A stretch of DNA of 64,000 nt, taken from positions 1,736,001 through 1,800,000 of the forward strand of contig NC_013922.1 of NCBI RefSeq assembly GCF_000025625.1, written 5' to 3'. The DNA comes from Natrialba magadii ATCC 43099. Its GTDB lineage: Archaea; Halobacteriota; Halobacteria; Halobacteriales; Natrialbaceae. A model generated the notes under the pieces. It was not told the DNA's origin. It was given only the letters and a program-made list of their open reading frames with translations, and searched no databases. A program made the position numbers and the translations under genes. Positions 9,393-17,740 of the stretch are shown here, one piece after another (the stretch's first letter is position 1; each line of letters starts with the position of its first letter).

Positions 9393-10076
9393 GTGAGCCA
9401 CCCCCACGTCACGTTCAGCGACCTCCGAACCGCCGCCTACTGTCCCCGAAAGTGCTACTACCAGCGGACACGCGACTGCGACCCCGATCTGCCACCCGAC
9501 ATCGAAGCAATTCGTTCCCTGGCGACACGGTACGAGCAGCTGCTCGAGTCGTCCGTGGCTGTACTCGAGTCCGAACCGATTGCACGACCGCCGGCCAACT
9601 ACCAGCGGACGCTGGCCGAAACGCGCGAGCGTCTCGAGGAAAGCGGCGACTGGGAGCGACTCTGTAACCCGAGCCAGCGAGACGTACTCGTTACAGGGAA
9701 AGATTGTCGCGGACGGGTGCACAAGGCGCTCGCGAACCCGCTGGAACCGGTACTCATATCGAGCGGCGCACCCCCGGAGCAGGGCGTCTGGGAGCCACAG
9801 ACGGTTCACGCCGTCGCGGCCGCGAAGGCACTCGCCTGGGAACACGAGCAGCCGATCGAACGGGCCTGGCTCGAGTACCCAGCCTATGGCGTTATCCGCG
9901 CTGTTCAGTTGACGACCCGCCGGAAAGCGCGCTACCGACGCGCGCTGCGGACGGTTCGTGAACTGGACGGCCCGCCAGCACGAACGACGAACCGGTCGAA
10001 GTGTGAGTCCTGCGAATTCGCCGAGGAGTGTGGCGTGCGGACGCGGACGCTGCGGTCACTCCTTGGCTTTGGCTGA
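9393..10076 (+). CDS. Cas4/Dna2-like PD-(D/E)XK fold protein, catalytic residues apparently lost
   Basis: A 227-residue protein with a GTG start. The N-terminal TFSDLRTAAYCPRKCYYQR (Cys17) and the C-terminal Cys204-x2-Cys207-x5-Cys213 match the four-cysteine Fe-S frame of Cas4-type nucleases. In the middle, GRVHKAL puts His110 where Cas4 has the metal-binding Asp (G-[RI]-[VI]-D). PVLISSG puts Leu121 and Ser123 where the E-x-K pair stands, with the following APPEQG and VHAVAAAKAL resembling the Cas4 helix. It is therefore probably not an active nuclease. There is no CRISPR array or other cas gene in the window. The role is unknown; DNA binding through the Fe-S domain is a guess. Confidence 0.75.
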   Translation: MSHPHVTFSDLRTAAYCPRKCYYQRTRDCDPDLPPDIEAIRSLATRYEQLLESSVAVLESEPIARPPANYQRTLAETRERLEESGDWERLCNPSQRDVLVTGKDCRGRVHKALANPLEPVLISSGAPPEQGVWEPQTVHAVAAAKALAWEHEQPIERAWLEYPAYGVIRAVQLTTRRKARYRRALRTVRELDGPPARTTNRSKCESCEFAEECGVRTRTLRSLLGFG

Positions 10077-10105
10077 GGAGAGAAACGGGTCCGTCCCGCG
10101 GGGAG

Positions 10106-10696
10106 TCAGTGCGTCGCGAACCAGGTCTCGATTTCGTCGGCCAGCGCGCCGCGGCGGTGGATCGTCTCGCTCGACGGATCGACGACAGTGCTCTCCGTGC
10201 CGGGCGTTTCGCCGCCGTCGAGCACCGCAGCGACCGATTCTCGAAGGCCGTCGTCGAGTTCTTCGAGTCGCCGAACGCTTCCGGCCCCGCTCACGTTCGC
10301 GCTCGTCGCCGTGATCGGCGTCCCAGCGCGTTCACAGAGCGCCAGTGCGGTCGGCTGGTCTGGAACACGAATCCCGACACGGTCCTCGCCCGCGGTCAGC
10401 ACATCTGGGACGTTCTCGAGTCGTTGACAGAGCACCGTTACGGGACCGGGGAGAAACGTGGCCATGAACCGCCGCTCGCGCTCGGTCGTGCGGACGTAGT
10501 CGAACGCTGCCGGGACCGAGGGCACAGCGAGCGAGATCGGCTTGGAGCGGTCACGGCCTTTCACCTCGAAGACGCGCTCGACGGCGTCGGGGTCGAGTGC
10601 GTCCGCCCCGAGTCCGTAGACGGTTTCGGTGGGATAGACGACGAGGTCGCCGTCGCAGATGGCGTCCGCGGCGCGGTCGAGAGGGGGAGGAGACAT
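10106..10696 (-). CDS. L-threonylcarbamoyladenylate synthase (Sua5/YciO/YrdC family)
   Basis: A 196-residue enzyme that makes threonylcarbamoyl-AMP from threonine, bicarbonate and ATP, the first step of t6A tRNA modification. The family motifs are all visible: YPTETVYGLG, KGRDRSKP, LPGPVTVL, GIRVPD and TSANVSG. It has the short YrdC form without the extra Sua5 domain. The frame extends 19 codons upstream, but the ATG at 10696 starts closest to the conserved N-terminus. It is convergent with the Cas4-like gene and 72 bp downstream of the redoxin pair on the same strand. Confidence 0.9.
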   Translation of the reverse strand: MSPPPLDRAADAICDGDLVVYPTETVYGLGADALDPDAVERVFEVKGRDRSKPISLAVPSVPAAFDYVRTTERERRFMATFLPGPVTVLCQRLENVPDVLTAGEDRVGIRVPDQPTALALCERAGTPITATSANVSGAGSVRRLEELDDGLRESVAAVLDGGETPGTESTVVDPSSETIHRRGALADEIETWFATH

Positions 10697-10768
10697 TTGA
10701 CGAGAACTGGGGCCGGTATCGCAAAAAGGGTACCGCGTTCCAGCGAGTGACAAGCGCGTTCCGCCGGG

Positions 10769-11284
10769 TCAGAACCCGAACTCCGCTTCGAGTTCGTCGT
10801 ACTCCGGGAACTCGGGCCAGTCGGTAGCGACCCACGAGGCGGTGATCGTCATCTCGTCGTCGATGGCGAAGAAGGCGACTCGCGGCTCGCTCACACCTGC
10901 CATTCCGTCGAGGTCGTGCGAGATTCCGTAGGCGTCTGCCACGTCGTTTGCCGGGTCGGCAAAGAGGTCGAACGGGGCGTCGGTCTCGGTAATAAACTCC
11001 GAGACGGCGTACGGTGTCGAGGCCGTCACGCCGACGACACGGTCAGCGCGGTCGGCCCAGTCGCGGTCGCGCAGTTCCTCCCAGACGTAGGTGCCGACAA
11101 ACGAGCCGATCATCGGCGTGAAGACGACGATCGTCTGGCCACCGCCATCCTCACCGACGAGTTCGGAGAGCGTGCGGTCTTCCCAGAACTCGTCCGTAAC
11201 GAGCGGCCGGGTGAAATCCGGTGCCGACTCACCGGTATCGGGGTGGTCTGCAGGACCGAGATCGACGACATCGAATTCGGGCAT
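10769..11284 (-). CDS. Peroxiredoxin-like (AhpC/TSA fold) protein without cysteine
   Basis: 171 residues with the layout of AhpC/TSA peroxiredoxins: GESAPDFTRPLV near the N-terminus, a TIVVFTPMIGSFVGTYVWEEL stretch at the active-site position, VVGVTASTPYAVSEF, FDLFADPANDVADAYG and EPRVAFFAID. The segment that normally carries P-x3-(T/S)-x2-C has no Cys, and no cysteine occurs anywhere in the protein. It cannot act as an ordinary peroxidase. Its start overlaps the stop of the glutaredoxin-like gene upstream by one base (TGATG), so the two are coexpressed. A binding, chaperone or regulatory role is possible but not shown. Confidence 0.8.
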   Translation of the reverse strand: MPEFDVVDLGPADHPDTGESAPDFTRPLVTDEFWEDRTLSELVGEDGGGQTIVVFTPMIGSFVGTYVWEELRDRDWADRADRVVGVTASTPYAVSEFITETDAPFDLFADPANDVADAYGISHDLDGMAGVSEPRVAFFAIDDEMTITASWVATDWPEFPEYDELEAEFGF

Positions 11285-11628
11285 CAGTCGTCACCTCCGG
11301 CAGCTGCGCCGGTCTCTGTTTCGGACGAAGACGAGTCACCGGAGCCGTACGTCGATTCCAGATAGTCCACGATGTTCGCACTCTCGGCCATCGTCACACC
11401 GGTCTGCTCGTCGACGATCACTGGGACCGTTCGGACGCCAGCGACTCGCTTGACCACGTCCCGTTTCGAGTGCAGCGGCTCGACGAATCGCGACTGGTAC
11501 TCGAGTTCGTACGCCTCGAGCAGGCGAGCGACGCGCTCGCAGTAGGGACAGGCCTGCAGGCGGTAGAAGGTGATCGGTGCCTCGTGGCCGGTGGTCGTAT
11601 CACCGACATCGCTGGTGGTGTCGCTCAT
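11284..11628 (-). CDS. Glutaredoxin-like / GST N-terminal domain protein
   Basis: A 114-residue thioredoxin-fold protein with a CPYC redox motif (Cys27, Cys30), the cis-proline segment RTVPVIVD and the ESANIVDYLE helix typical of glutaredoxins and GST N-terminal domains. The first 16 residues and the last 17 are polar tails (GSGDSSSSETETG). It is expected to act as a thiol-disulfide carrier; haloarchaea use gamma-glutamylcysteine rather than glutathione. I chose the ATG at 11628; the frame extends 16 codons further up without homology. It is the first gene of a two-gene unit with the cysteine-less peroxiredoxin-like protein and may interact with it. Confidence 0.85.
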   Translation of the reverse strand: MSDTTSDVGDTTTGHEAPITFYRLQACPYCERVARLLEAYELEYQSRFVEPLHSKRDVVKRVAGVRTVPVIVDEQTGVTMAESANIVDYLESTYGSGDSSSSETETGAAAGGDD

Positions 11629-11730
11629 GTGCAGCCGTTCGGGAAACAGCCGGGTAAACGTGTCGTCAGCGGGCAAATGGGGGTTGAAATGGTAAACGGT
11701 TAACCGATCGGGTGAGAAGGCTGTACATCA

Positions 11731-13164
11731 ATGGCGCTGGTTTCGCTCGCTGAGGTCTGGGTCGCGCTGTACGAGGTCCCAGTCGTGGGGCTCGAACTCG
11801 AGCAGACGACGGTCACCATTCTCGGCGTGCTCACAGTTGCGGTTCTCATCGGACTCTCCGGTTTCTTCTCCTCCTCGGAGATTGCGATGTTCAACCTGCC
11901 GAAACACCGGCTCGAGGGAATGGTTGAGGACGGTCTCGAGGGGGCAGAGTTGACGAAGAAACTGAAAGACGACCCACACAGGCTGCTCGTGACGATCCTC
12001 GTCGGGAACAACATCGTCAATATCGCGATGTCCTCGATCGCGACCGCCCTGCTGGGGCTGTACTTTGGCGGACTCGCAGCAGTGCTGTTTGCGACGTTCG
12101 GTATCACGGCAATCGTCCTCCTGTTCGGCGAAAGCGTCCCCAAGTCCTACGCAGTCGAGAACACCGAATCCTGGGCACGGCGGATCGCGAAGCCGCTGAA
12201 GGCCACCGAATACGTCCTCTACCCGCTTATCGTCCTCTTCGATTACCTCACCCGACAGGTGAACAGACTCACGGGCTCGACCGGCGCAATCGAGTCGCCG
12301 TACGTCACCCGCGACGAGATTCAGGAGATGATCGAGTCCGGCGAACGGGAGGGTGTTCTCGAGGAAGAAGAACACGAGATGCTCCAGCGCATCTTCCGTT
12401 TCAACAACACCATCGTCAAGGAGGTGATGACACCGCGACTCGATATGACGGCAGTGCCAAAGGATGCAAGCATCGACGAGGCCATCGAAACCTGTATCCA
12501 GAGCGGCCACGCCCGCGTTCCAGTCTACGAGGGGAGTCTCGACAACGTCCAGGGAATCGTCCACATCCGCGACCTCGTCCGCGATCTCAACTACGGCGAG
12601 ACCGAAGCCGAGGATCTCGAACTTGCGGACCTCATCCAGCCGACGCTGCACGTTCCCGAGTCGAAGAACGTCGACGAACTCCTGACCGAGATGCGCGAAA
12701 ACCGGATGCATATGGCCATCGTCATCGACGAATTCGGCACCACAGAGGGGCTGGTGACGATGGAGGACATGGTCGAGGAGATTATCGGTGAAATCCTGGA
12801 AGGCGGCGAGGATCTCCCGATCGAAGAGCTCGACGAACGCACCGTGATGGTCCGCGGCGAGGTCAACATCGAGGACGTCAACGAGGCACTCGAGATCGAC
12901 CTCCCCGAAGGAGAGGAGTTCGAAACGATCGCCGGTTTCATCTTCAACCGCGCGGGCCGCCTTGTCGAAGAGGGCGAAGAGATCACGTACGACGGCGTCC
13001 GGATCACCGTTGAAAGCGTCGAGAACACGCGAATTATGAAAGCGCGGTTGCGCAAACTCACGGAGCACGACGAGGACGACGGTGAACAGTCGACGGTTAC
13101 CTGTGACGGAAGTGGAAGCAGAAACGGGAACCGGAACCGGAACGGGGATGTGGGAAGCAACTAG
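11731..13164 (+). CDS. CNNM/CorC (hemolysin-like) transporter with CBS pair
   Basis: A 477-residue membrane protein. Residues about 1-190 form the CNNM (DUF21) domain with four hydrophobic segments and the SGFFSSSEIAMF and GESVPKSYA motifs. A CBS pair follows (VMTPRLDMTAVP...HARVPVYEG; HMAIVIDEFGTTEGLVTMED), then a CorC/HlyC domain from about residue 360. Relatives are linked to Mg2+ efflux or cation homeostasis. The last 20 residues are a Gly/Asn/Arg/Ser tail (GSRNGNRNRNG) coded by repeated DNA. GGTTAACC at about 11697 lies ~30 bp upstream of the ATG and may be its TATA region. The palindromic element copy 2 lies just downstream. Confidence 0.9.
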   Translation: MALVSLAEVWVALYEVPVVGLELEQTTVTILGVLTVAVLIGLSGFFSSSEIAMFNLPKHRLEGMVEDGLEGAELTKKLKDDPHRLLVTILVGNNIVNIAMSSIATALLGLYFGGLAAVLFATFGITAIVLLFGESVPKSYAVENTESWARRIAKPLKATEYVLYPLIVLFDYLTRQVNRLTGSTGAIESPYVTRDEIQEMIESGEREGVLEEEEHEMLQRIFRFNNTIVKEVMTPRLDMTAVPKDASIDEAIETCIQSGHARVPVYEGSLDNVQGIVHIRDLVRDLNYGETEAEDLELADLIQPTLHVPESKNVDELLTEMRENRMHMAIVIDEFGTTEGLVTMEDMVEEIIGEILEGGEDLPIEELDERTVMVRGEVNIEDVNEALEIDLPEGEEFETIAGFIFNRAGRLVEEGEEITYDGVRITVESVENTRIMKARLRKLTEHDEDDGEQSTVTCDGSGSRNGNRNRNGDVGSN

Positions 13165-13213
13165 CGGCCACACTGTTTGAGCGGAGTTTGTCCGTTAGAC
13201 TCGTTGAGTGTAG

Positions 13214-13298
13214 CTATAGTAGCCACTGCAAGTCACTGCACACCTGATCGCCAGCCTGCTCGGCGATCAGTGTGTAACTAGTTGCAGTTGTTACTATA
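13214..13298 (+). repeat. 86-bp palindromic element, copy 2
   Basis: It begins CTATAGTAGCC and ends GTTACTATA, and is the same family as 411-496 and 45223-45308. The differences from the other copies cluster in the central hairpin, GATCGCC...GGCGATC, where an A-T pair of the other copies has become a C-G pair. It sits between two convergent genes. About 50 bp upstream is CCACACTGTT followed by a GGAG-containing stretch that also occurs upstream of copy 1, perhaps a second shared element. Confidence 0.88.
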
Positions 13299-13419
13299 CA
13301 AGTGGCAGGTGCAAACACAAGCTGGCAGGGGAGCAAACACAAGCCGACACGGACGCAACGGAACGACGTCGATCCCAGATTGTGCACCACTCCTCGAGAA
13401 GGAGAAACGAATTCGAACG

Positions 13420-14298
13420 CTACGCCGTCGGCTCCGTCCGTGATGAGGCGATAAGTCCCTCGATTTCTGTCGCAACCACTGGCGGAACCGCGAGTCGTCG
13501 CGGTCCTGCCACGTACGTCCCGTCAGGCTTGGCGTACTCGAAGGTCAGGACGACCGTGTCACCGATCTGTCGAGTCGACACCGACTCGATCAGGTGGAGA
13601 TCGATCGCCTGCTCGGGGTCGTAGAGGTAGATCGCCTGTTCTTCCCGATCGAGCGCGCCAATGGATCGCAGGAAGGATGCGAGAACGAGTGCGACCAGCG
13701 CGAGCGGGATAAACAGCGCTGCGAGCCCAGTGAACGGGCCGGCACCGGTAGCGAGCAGTTCGTTCTGCGAGACGTACCGACCGACGAGCATCAGCGAGCC
13801 GATCACGCCGGCCATGATCAGGGTGCCGATGGCGGCATCGATCGCACGCTCGAGGCTGCGACCGGACGGGATCGGGACGGGCAGCGAGTCGGCGAGGGCG
13901 CGCACTCGCTGTTCGGTGTTCCCGGCGAGTATGAGGACGAGTGTGGTGACGACGATCGCGGCGGTGAGTGCAACGATGACCGATTGACCACCGGTCTGTC
14001 CCGCGAGGTCGTACACCCGCCAGAAGACGATGATCGAGATGGTAGCGAAGAACGTGCCGACGCCGAGTGACCACAGGAGCCAGATAGTCCGCGAGGTCGA
14101 GGCGTCGCGCCGCCACTGAATGGGGCCGTCTCCAGAGCGGTCGGGATCGATGTCGTCGACCCCATCGAGGTCATCAGGGACCGGTGTCGCACTCGTACTC
14201 GTGTCCGGCCCCACGTTCGCTTGCGGAGTTGAGTCCGAACCGGTGGTGGTGCCCGGTGTCGCAGTCGAGTTCGATTGCGCGTTCGCGTCCTCCTCCAT
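13420..14298 (-). CDS. Hypothetical membrane protein
   Basis: 292 residues. The first 65 are Ser/Thr/Asp-rich and probably disordered. About four hydrophobic segments follow (near 73-95, 105-125, 155-178 and 185-212), then a soluble C-terminal domain of about 75 residues (EEQAIYLYDPEQAIDLHLIE...VVLTFEYAKPDG) that could be a PH-like beta domain. No family is recognised with confidence. It is convergent with the CNNM gene and lies downstream of a PiT gene on the same strand with a 112-bp gap, so it is probably transcribed alone. Confidence 0.7.
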   Translation of the reverse strand: MEEDANAQSNSTATPGTTTGSDSTPQANVGPDTSTSATPVPDDLDGVDDIDPDRSGDGPIQWRRDASTSRTIWLLWSLGVGTFFATISIIVFWRVYDLAGQTGGQSVIVALTAAIVVTTLVLILAGNTEQRVRALADSLPVPIPSGRSLERAIDAAIGTLIMAGVIGSLMLVGRYVSQNELLATGAGPFTGLAALFIPLALVALVLASFLRSIGALDREEQAIYLYDPEQAIDLHLIESVSTRQIGDTVVLTFEYAKPDGTYVAGPRRLAVPPVVATEIEGLIASSRTEPTA

Positions 14299-14410
14299 AG
14301 CTGAACTCGCCGCCGGTCGTGTAAAGACTGTTCGATGTCTACCCGGCTGTCGGTCCTGTCGTTACAGTGGTAGCGAGGCGAAAGACCTCGCTGTAGCCGC
14401 GTGGAGAACG

Positions 14411-15604
14411 TCAGAGGAGGAGAACGTCGAGGATGGTGTACCCACCGTAGGCGATGAGAACCGAACCAGCGAGTGAGATGATCCACGCGAGGACGGTATA
14501 GCCCATCTTGCGTGCGCTCACGCCTCCACCGGCCTCAGCGGCGGCGTACCCGCTCCCGATGATCGCACTGACGATGATTTCGTTGAACGAGACCGGAATG
14601 CCAAACAGGACTGCTGCCTGAGCGATCATGAACGACGGGATGAGCGCAGCGATCGACCGCCGCGGCCCGAGCGAGGAGTAGTCCTGTGCGATCGCTTTGA
14701 TCATCCGCGGCGCGCCCGTCCAGGAGCCAAGCAGGAGGCCGAACCCGCCACCGAGGAGCAAGGCGATCAGCGGCAGGCCGACGTCGTCTGAGAGCGGAAT
14801 CAGCGGGCCGATCGCCAGCCCGACCTGGCTGCCACCCGCGGAAAAGGCCACGAGTGCACCCAGCACGAGCAGGAAATGTCGTTCACCGCGTTCGACATCG
14901 CCACGGAGGTCGAAGCCGACCGCACCGCCCCACAACACGGCGATGATCGCCGTCACGACGACGACGCCCGCGAGGTCGGGACCAGGAACCCAGCCGCTCG
15001 AAGCCTGCGCGATCGACGCACCGCCTGCCTCAGCGGGGCCGAGAATCGCGAACTCGATGTTCGCAACGAGTACGCCGACGAAGGCGGCCAGACCAACGAT
15101 CAGGTACGTCTCCGAGATCGGCTCGCTGCGAAGCAACCGCGCGATGGTGTAGGCGAGACCGCCGCCGACGAACGGCGTGAGGATCCACAGCGTCGCAATC
15201 TCGATGTACTTCGGCCAGGCAGGGGTCCCTCCCATCGCGAGCCCAACGCCGACGACGGCCCCGGTGACGGTGAAGGCCGTCGCAATAGGGTAGCCCGCGA
15301 AGACGCCGATCGCGACCAGCGCGGCTGCAATGATCAGTGCAATCGTCGCCGCACTCGGCGAGAGGACGACGCCACCGATAAGCTCCGTCCCGACTGCTTC
15401 GGAGACGTTCGCACCCTGTAATACCGCGCCGCTAAATCCGAGGATACCGACGAAGAAGCCGGCTCGCATCACCGAAATCGCGTTCGCACCGACTGCGGGC
15501 GCAAACGGCGTCGATCCACTCGAGCCAGCACCGATCGCCCAGGCCATAAAGAGACTCGCAAGGGCGGCGATCAGGAACGTGGCGATCGTCGCGATTTCGA
15601 CCAT
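14411..15604 (-). CDS. Inorganic phosphate transporter, PiT family
   Basis: A 397-residue membrane protein with the repeated PiT layout. The first half carries AIGAGSSGSTPFAPAVGANAIS and the second repeat is LVAFSAGGSQVGLAIGPLIPL. PiT proteins are low-affinity phosphate carriers driven by H+ or Na+. There is a long central loop near 210-245 (FDLRGDVERGERHF). The typical GANDVANA motif is replaced by GSSGSTPFAPAVGANA, as in many haloarchaeal members, so other anions such as sulfate remain possible. It is the most diverged of three PiT genes here (see 31283 and 34045). It is a single gene. Confidence 0.85.
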   Translation of the reverse strand: MVEIATIATFLIAALASLFMAWAIGAGSSGSTPFAPAVGANAISVMRAGFFVGILGFSGAVLQGANVSEAVGTELIGGVVLSPSAATIALIIAAALVAIGVFAGYPIATAFTVTGAVVGVGLAMGGTPAWPKYIEIATLWILTPFVGGGLAYTIARLLRSEPISETYLIVGLAAFVGVLVANIEFAILGPAEAGGASIAQASSGWVPGPDLAGVVVVTAIIAVLWGGAVGFDLRGDVERGERHFLLVLGALVAFSAGGSQVGLAIGPLIPLSDDVGLPLIALLLGGGFGLLLGSWTGAPRMIKAIAQDYSSLGPRRSIAALIPSFMIAQAAVLFGIPVSFNEIIVSAIIGSGYAAAEAGGGVSARKMGYTVLAWIISLAGSVLIAYGGYTILDVLLL

Positions 15605-15822
15605 CTATTCGGGCTTTCCAGTGGGTACTACAAGTGTGTGCCGGCCTGCGGTTGCTGGAGAACGTTGGCCCTGGTGGGTTGAGTAGTGAACTCATTTGGG
15701 TCGAGGCGTGGGATCGGTTCGGCACGGATCGAACGAGAACGGAGGGAGATAGGCAAGGAACAGGGAGACCAGCAAGGTGCGAACGGAGACAACCACGCCC
15801 TCGTCGCACGAGCGCGGACCGT

Positions 15823-16674
15823 TCAGTCGAGATCCGCGCGCTGGAACCACCAGTAGCCCACCAAAACCGGAACGGTCGCCCACGCGAGCAGCACGCCGAG
15901 ACCGAACAAATTCGGCGCGTGCGGAGCCGTCGTCGTCCCGCCGACGAAGGCGATATCGAGCAGATCGGGAACGTAGTATCGCGCCCCGTCGAACGCGTGC
16001 AACGGATTCAGCCGGTTTGCGTACAGAAACCACGCCGGCTCCTCGAGTGTAGCAAACCGACCTGCGAGGGGGTCCACGCCCGTATCGGTCTGCCCGGTCA
16101 CGACGAGCGAAACGAGCGAGATGACGAGGGTGTCCCAGAGGACCACACACAGCGCATAGAGCCCGATCAAAATTCCGACCACTCGCGTCTCGCTGGCGAA
16201 GGTACTCGAGACGCCGACCGTCACGCCGAGCCACGCGAACGTGTAGAGGACGAGCACGGCGAGGCCGCCGACAATTTCTGTCGGCCCGTCCGTCCCGAAC
16301 TGCGCGACGACGAACGCCGAGAGCAGAAGTGCGACGGCGAGAACGACGGCGAGGAGCGTCGCGGCGCGGCCGACGTATTTTCCAGTCACGATATCCCGGC
16401 GACGCCCCGGTTGGCCGAGGAGAAGACGGATTCGACCTGAATCTCGCTCACCGACGACCGCTCGATAGCCGAGGATGATCACGAGCAGCGGGACGAACTC
16501 CGCGAACGTGTCGAACGTCGACAGGAAGGGGTACGTCGTTCCCGCGAGCAGGTCGCCGTAGAGCCACAGCCGTGTGATGACGAACAGGCCGAGAACGGCG
16601 GCCACGACCCAGAGCACCCGCGATCGGATCGCGTCGGTGACCTCCGCACGGGCGATTTGCAGCGTCGCACTCAC
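15823..16674 (-). CDS. ABC-2 type transporter permease
   Basis: A 283-residue membrane protein with six predicted segments and the family pattern ARAEVTDAIRSRVLWVV, GERDSGRIRLLLGQPGRRRDIV. It is related to NosY-type permeases. Its start overlaps the stop of the ATPase gene by 4 nt (ATGA at 16671-16674), so it is translated with it. It resembles the permease at 17741-18628 along its whole length (both have VRSN/IRSR near the start, RIRLLLGQP or RVRLLLGQP, and LVGxWWFQRxDL at the end), so the pair is likely a heterodimer or alternative partners. The substrate is unknown. Confidence 0.87.
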   Translation of the reverse strand: MSATLQIARAEVTDAIRSRVLWVVAAVLGLFVITRLWLYGDLLAGTTYPFLSTFDTFAEFVPLLVIILGYRAVVGERDSGRIRLLLGQPGRRRDIVTGKYVGRAATLLAVVLAVALLLSAFVVAQFGTDGPTEIVGGLAVLVLYTFAWLGVTVGVSSTFASETRVVGILIGLYALCVVLWDTLVISLVSLVVTGQTDTGVDPLAGRFATLEEPAWFLYANRLNPLHAFDGARYYVPDLLDIAFVGGTTTAPHAPNLFGLGVLLAWATVPVLVGYWWFQRADLD

Positions 16675-17678
16675 GCACTCTCACCGCTCGGTGTCTCGAT
16701 TGGCTCGATATCCTCAGTCGAGTCAGTCGAGTCAATCGAGTCAGTCGAGTCAATCGAGTCAGTCGAGTCAGTCGTGAGTGCAGCGAACAGGTCCTCGAGT
16801 GAGGCCTGCTCGACATCGATGTCGACGACGGATGCGCCAGTGTCCTCGACGCGACTGATGGCCGCCGACTTCACGCCGGGATCGGCGCACTCGATACGAA
16901 GCGTGGTGCCGGTTCGCTCGACGTCCGTCACGTCGGAGAGTTCCAACAGACCGGGGTCGGGGTCGGGGCCGGGGCCGGGGTCGGCGTCGAGCGTGAGCAC
17001 GAGCACCGATCGCGAGTCCAGAGAGTCCCGCAAGTTCTCGACCGTACTGACCGCGAGCAACTCGCCGTCGTCGAGGACGCATACGCGATCGCAGATCGCC
17101 TCTACCTGCTCGAGTGCGTGACTCGAAAAGAAAATCGCCGCGCCGCGGTCGGCTTCCTCGCGAAGCAGAGCTCGAATCTCGTGCATCCCGTTCGGGTCGA
17201 TTCCGGACGACGGTTCGTCGAGGATCAGCACGTCGGGCTCGCCGACGAGTGCCATCCCGAGTGCGAGTCGTTGGGACATTCCCTTCGAGTAGTCGCCGGC
17301 GCGCTGATCCGCGGCCTCGGCGAGTCCGACCCGCTCAAGGATTTCGTCCGGGTCGTCCGCGGCATCGTTCATCTCGATGGCAAACGCGACGTGTTCGCGC
17401 CCGGTCAGTCGGTCGTAGAGGCTGTACTCGTCGGGGAGGATTCCGATTCGCTCGCGAACTGCACGCGGGTTCTCCTGGGGGTCGTCGTCGAGAATCGACG
17501 CGTGTCCCGCCGTCGGCCGGATGAAGTCGAGCAGCACGTCGATCGTCGTCGACTTACCGGCCCCGTTCGGCCCGAGAAAGCCGACTATTTCGCCGCGTTC
17601 GACGGTCAGGTTCACGTCAGAGATTGCCTCAAGGTCACCGTATCGTTTCGTGAGATCGTCCGTCTCTATCGCAGTCAT
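16671..17678 (-). CDS. ABC transporter ATP-binding protein
   Basis: 335 residues. Walker A is GPNGAGKST, the signature YSKGMSQRL, Walker B VLILDEPSSG and the H-loop SSHALEQ. After the ATPase domain (about 1-215) comes a DUF4162-like tail (LEDLFAAL) interrupted by PGPGPDPDPG. The protein ends in a Thr-Asp-Ser-Ile repeat coded by six 9-bp DNA units (16721-16774). It powers the two ABC-2 permeases on either side. A strong Shine-Dalgarno (AAGGAGAT, 17691-17698) stands upstream, unusual in a window where most starts look leaderless, and suggests translation from the internal part of a permease-ATPase-permease transcript. Confidence 0.93.
   Translation of the reverse strand: MTAIETDDLTKRYGDLEAISDVNLTVERGEIVGFLGPNGAGKSTTIDVLLDFIRPTAGHASILDDDPQENPRAVRERIGILPDEYSLYDRLTGREHVAFAIEMNDAADDPDEILERVGLAEAADQRAGDYSKGMSQRLALGMALVGEPDVLILDEPSSGIDPNGMHEIRALLREEADRGAAIFFSSHALEQVEAICDRVCVLDDGELLAVSTVENLRDSLDSRSVLVLTLDADPGPGPDPDPGLLELSDVTDVERTGTTLRIECADPGVKSAAISRVEDTGASVVDIDVEQASLEDLFAALTTDSTDSIDSTDSIDSTDSTEDIEPIETPSGESA
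16721..16774. repeat. 9-bp tandem repeat inside the ABC ATPase gene
   Basis: Six units of AGTCAGTCG or AGTCAATCG, mostly alternating, with a partial unit before them. On the minus strand they code the TDSTDSIDSTDSIDS tail. The length is a multiple of three, so copy-number changes keep the frame. Confidence 0.9.
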
Positions 17679-17690
17679 TTATTCTCAACT

Positions 17691-17698
17691 ATCTCCTT
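17691..17698 (-). promoter_or_regulatory. Shine-Dalgarno site of the ABC ATPase gene
   Basis: AAGGAGAT on the minus strand lies 12 nt upstream of the ATG at 17678. An AT-rich stretch (TTTAATTCAATATG) just upstream might be a further promoter. Confidence 0.6.
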
Positions 17699-17740
17699 TA
17701 CATATTGAATTAAAGTCGTTTGGGTCACGAACGGTTTGAC

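Noticed and set aside
9393-10076. Active Cas4 of a CRISPR system
   Set aside because: There is no array or other cas gene in 64 kb, and the catalytic Asp and E-x-K residues are replaced.
11728-13173. 481-codon frame antisense to the CNNM/CBS gene
   Set aside because: It mirrors the real gene almost end to end and has no recognisable motifs, as expected from codon bias in GC-rich DNA.
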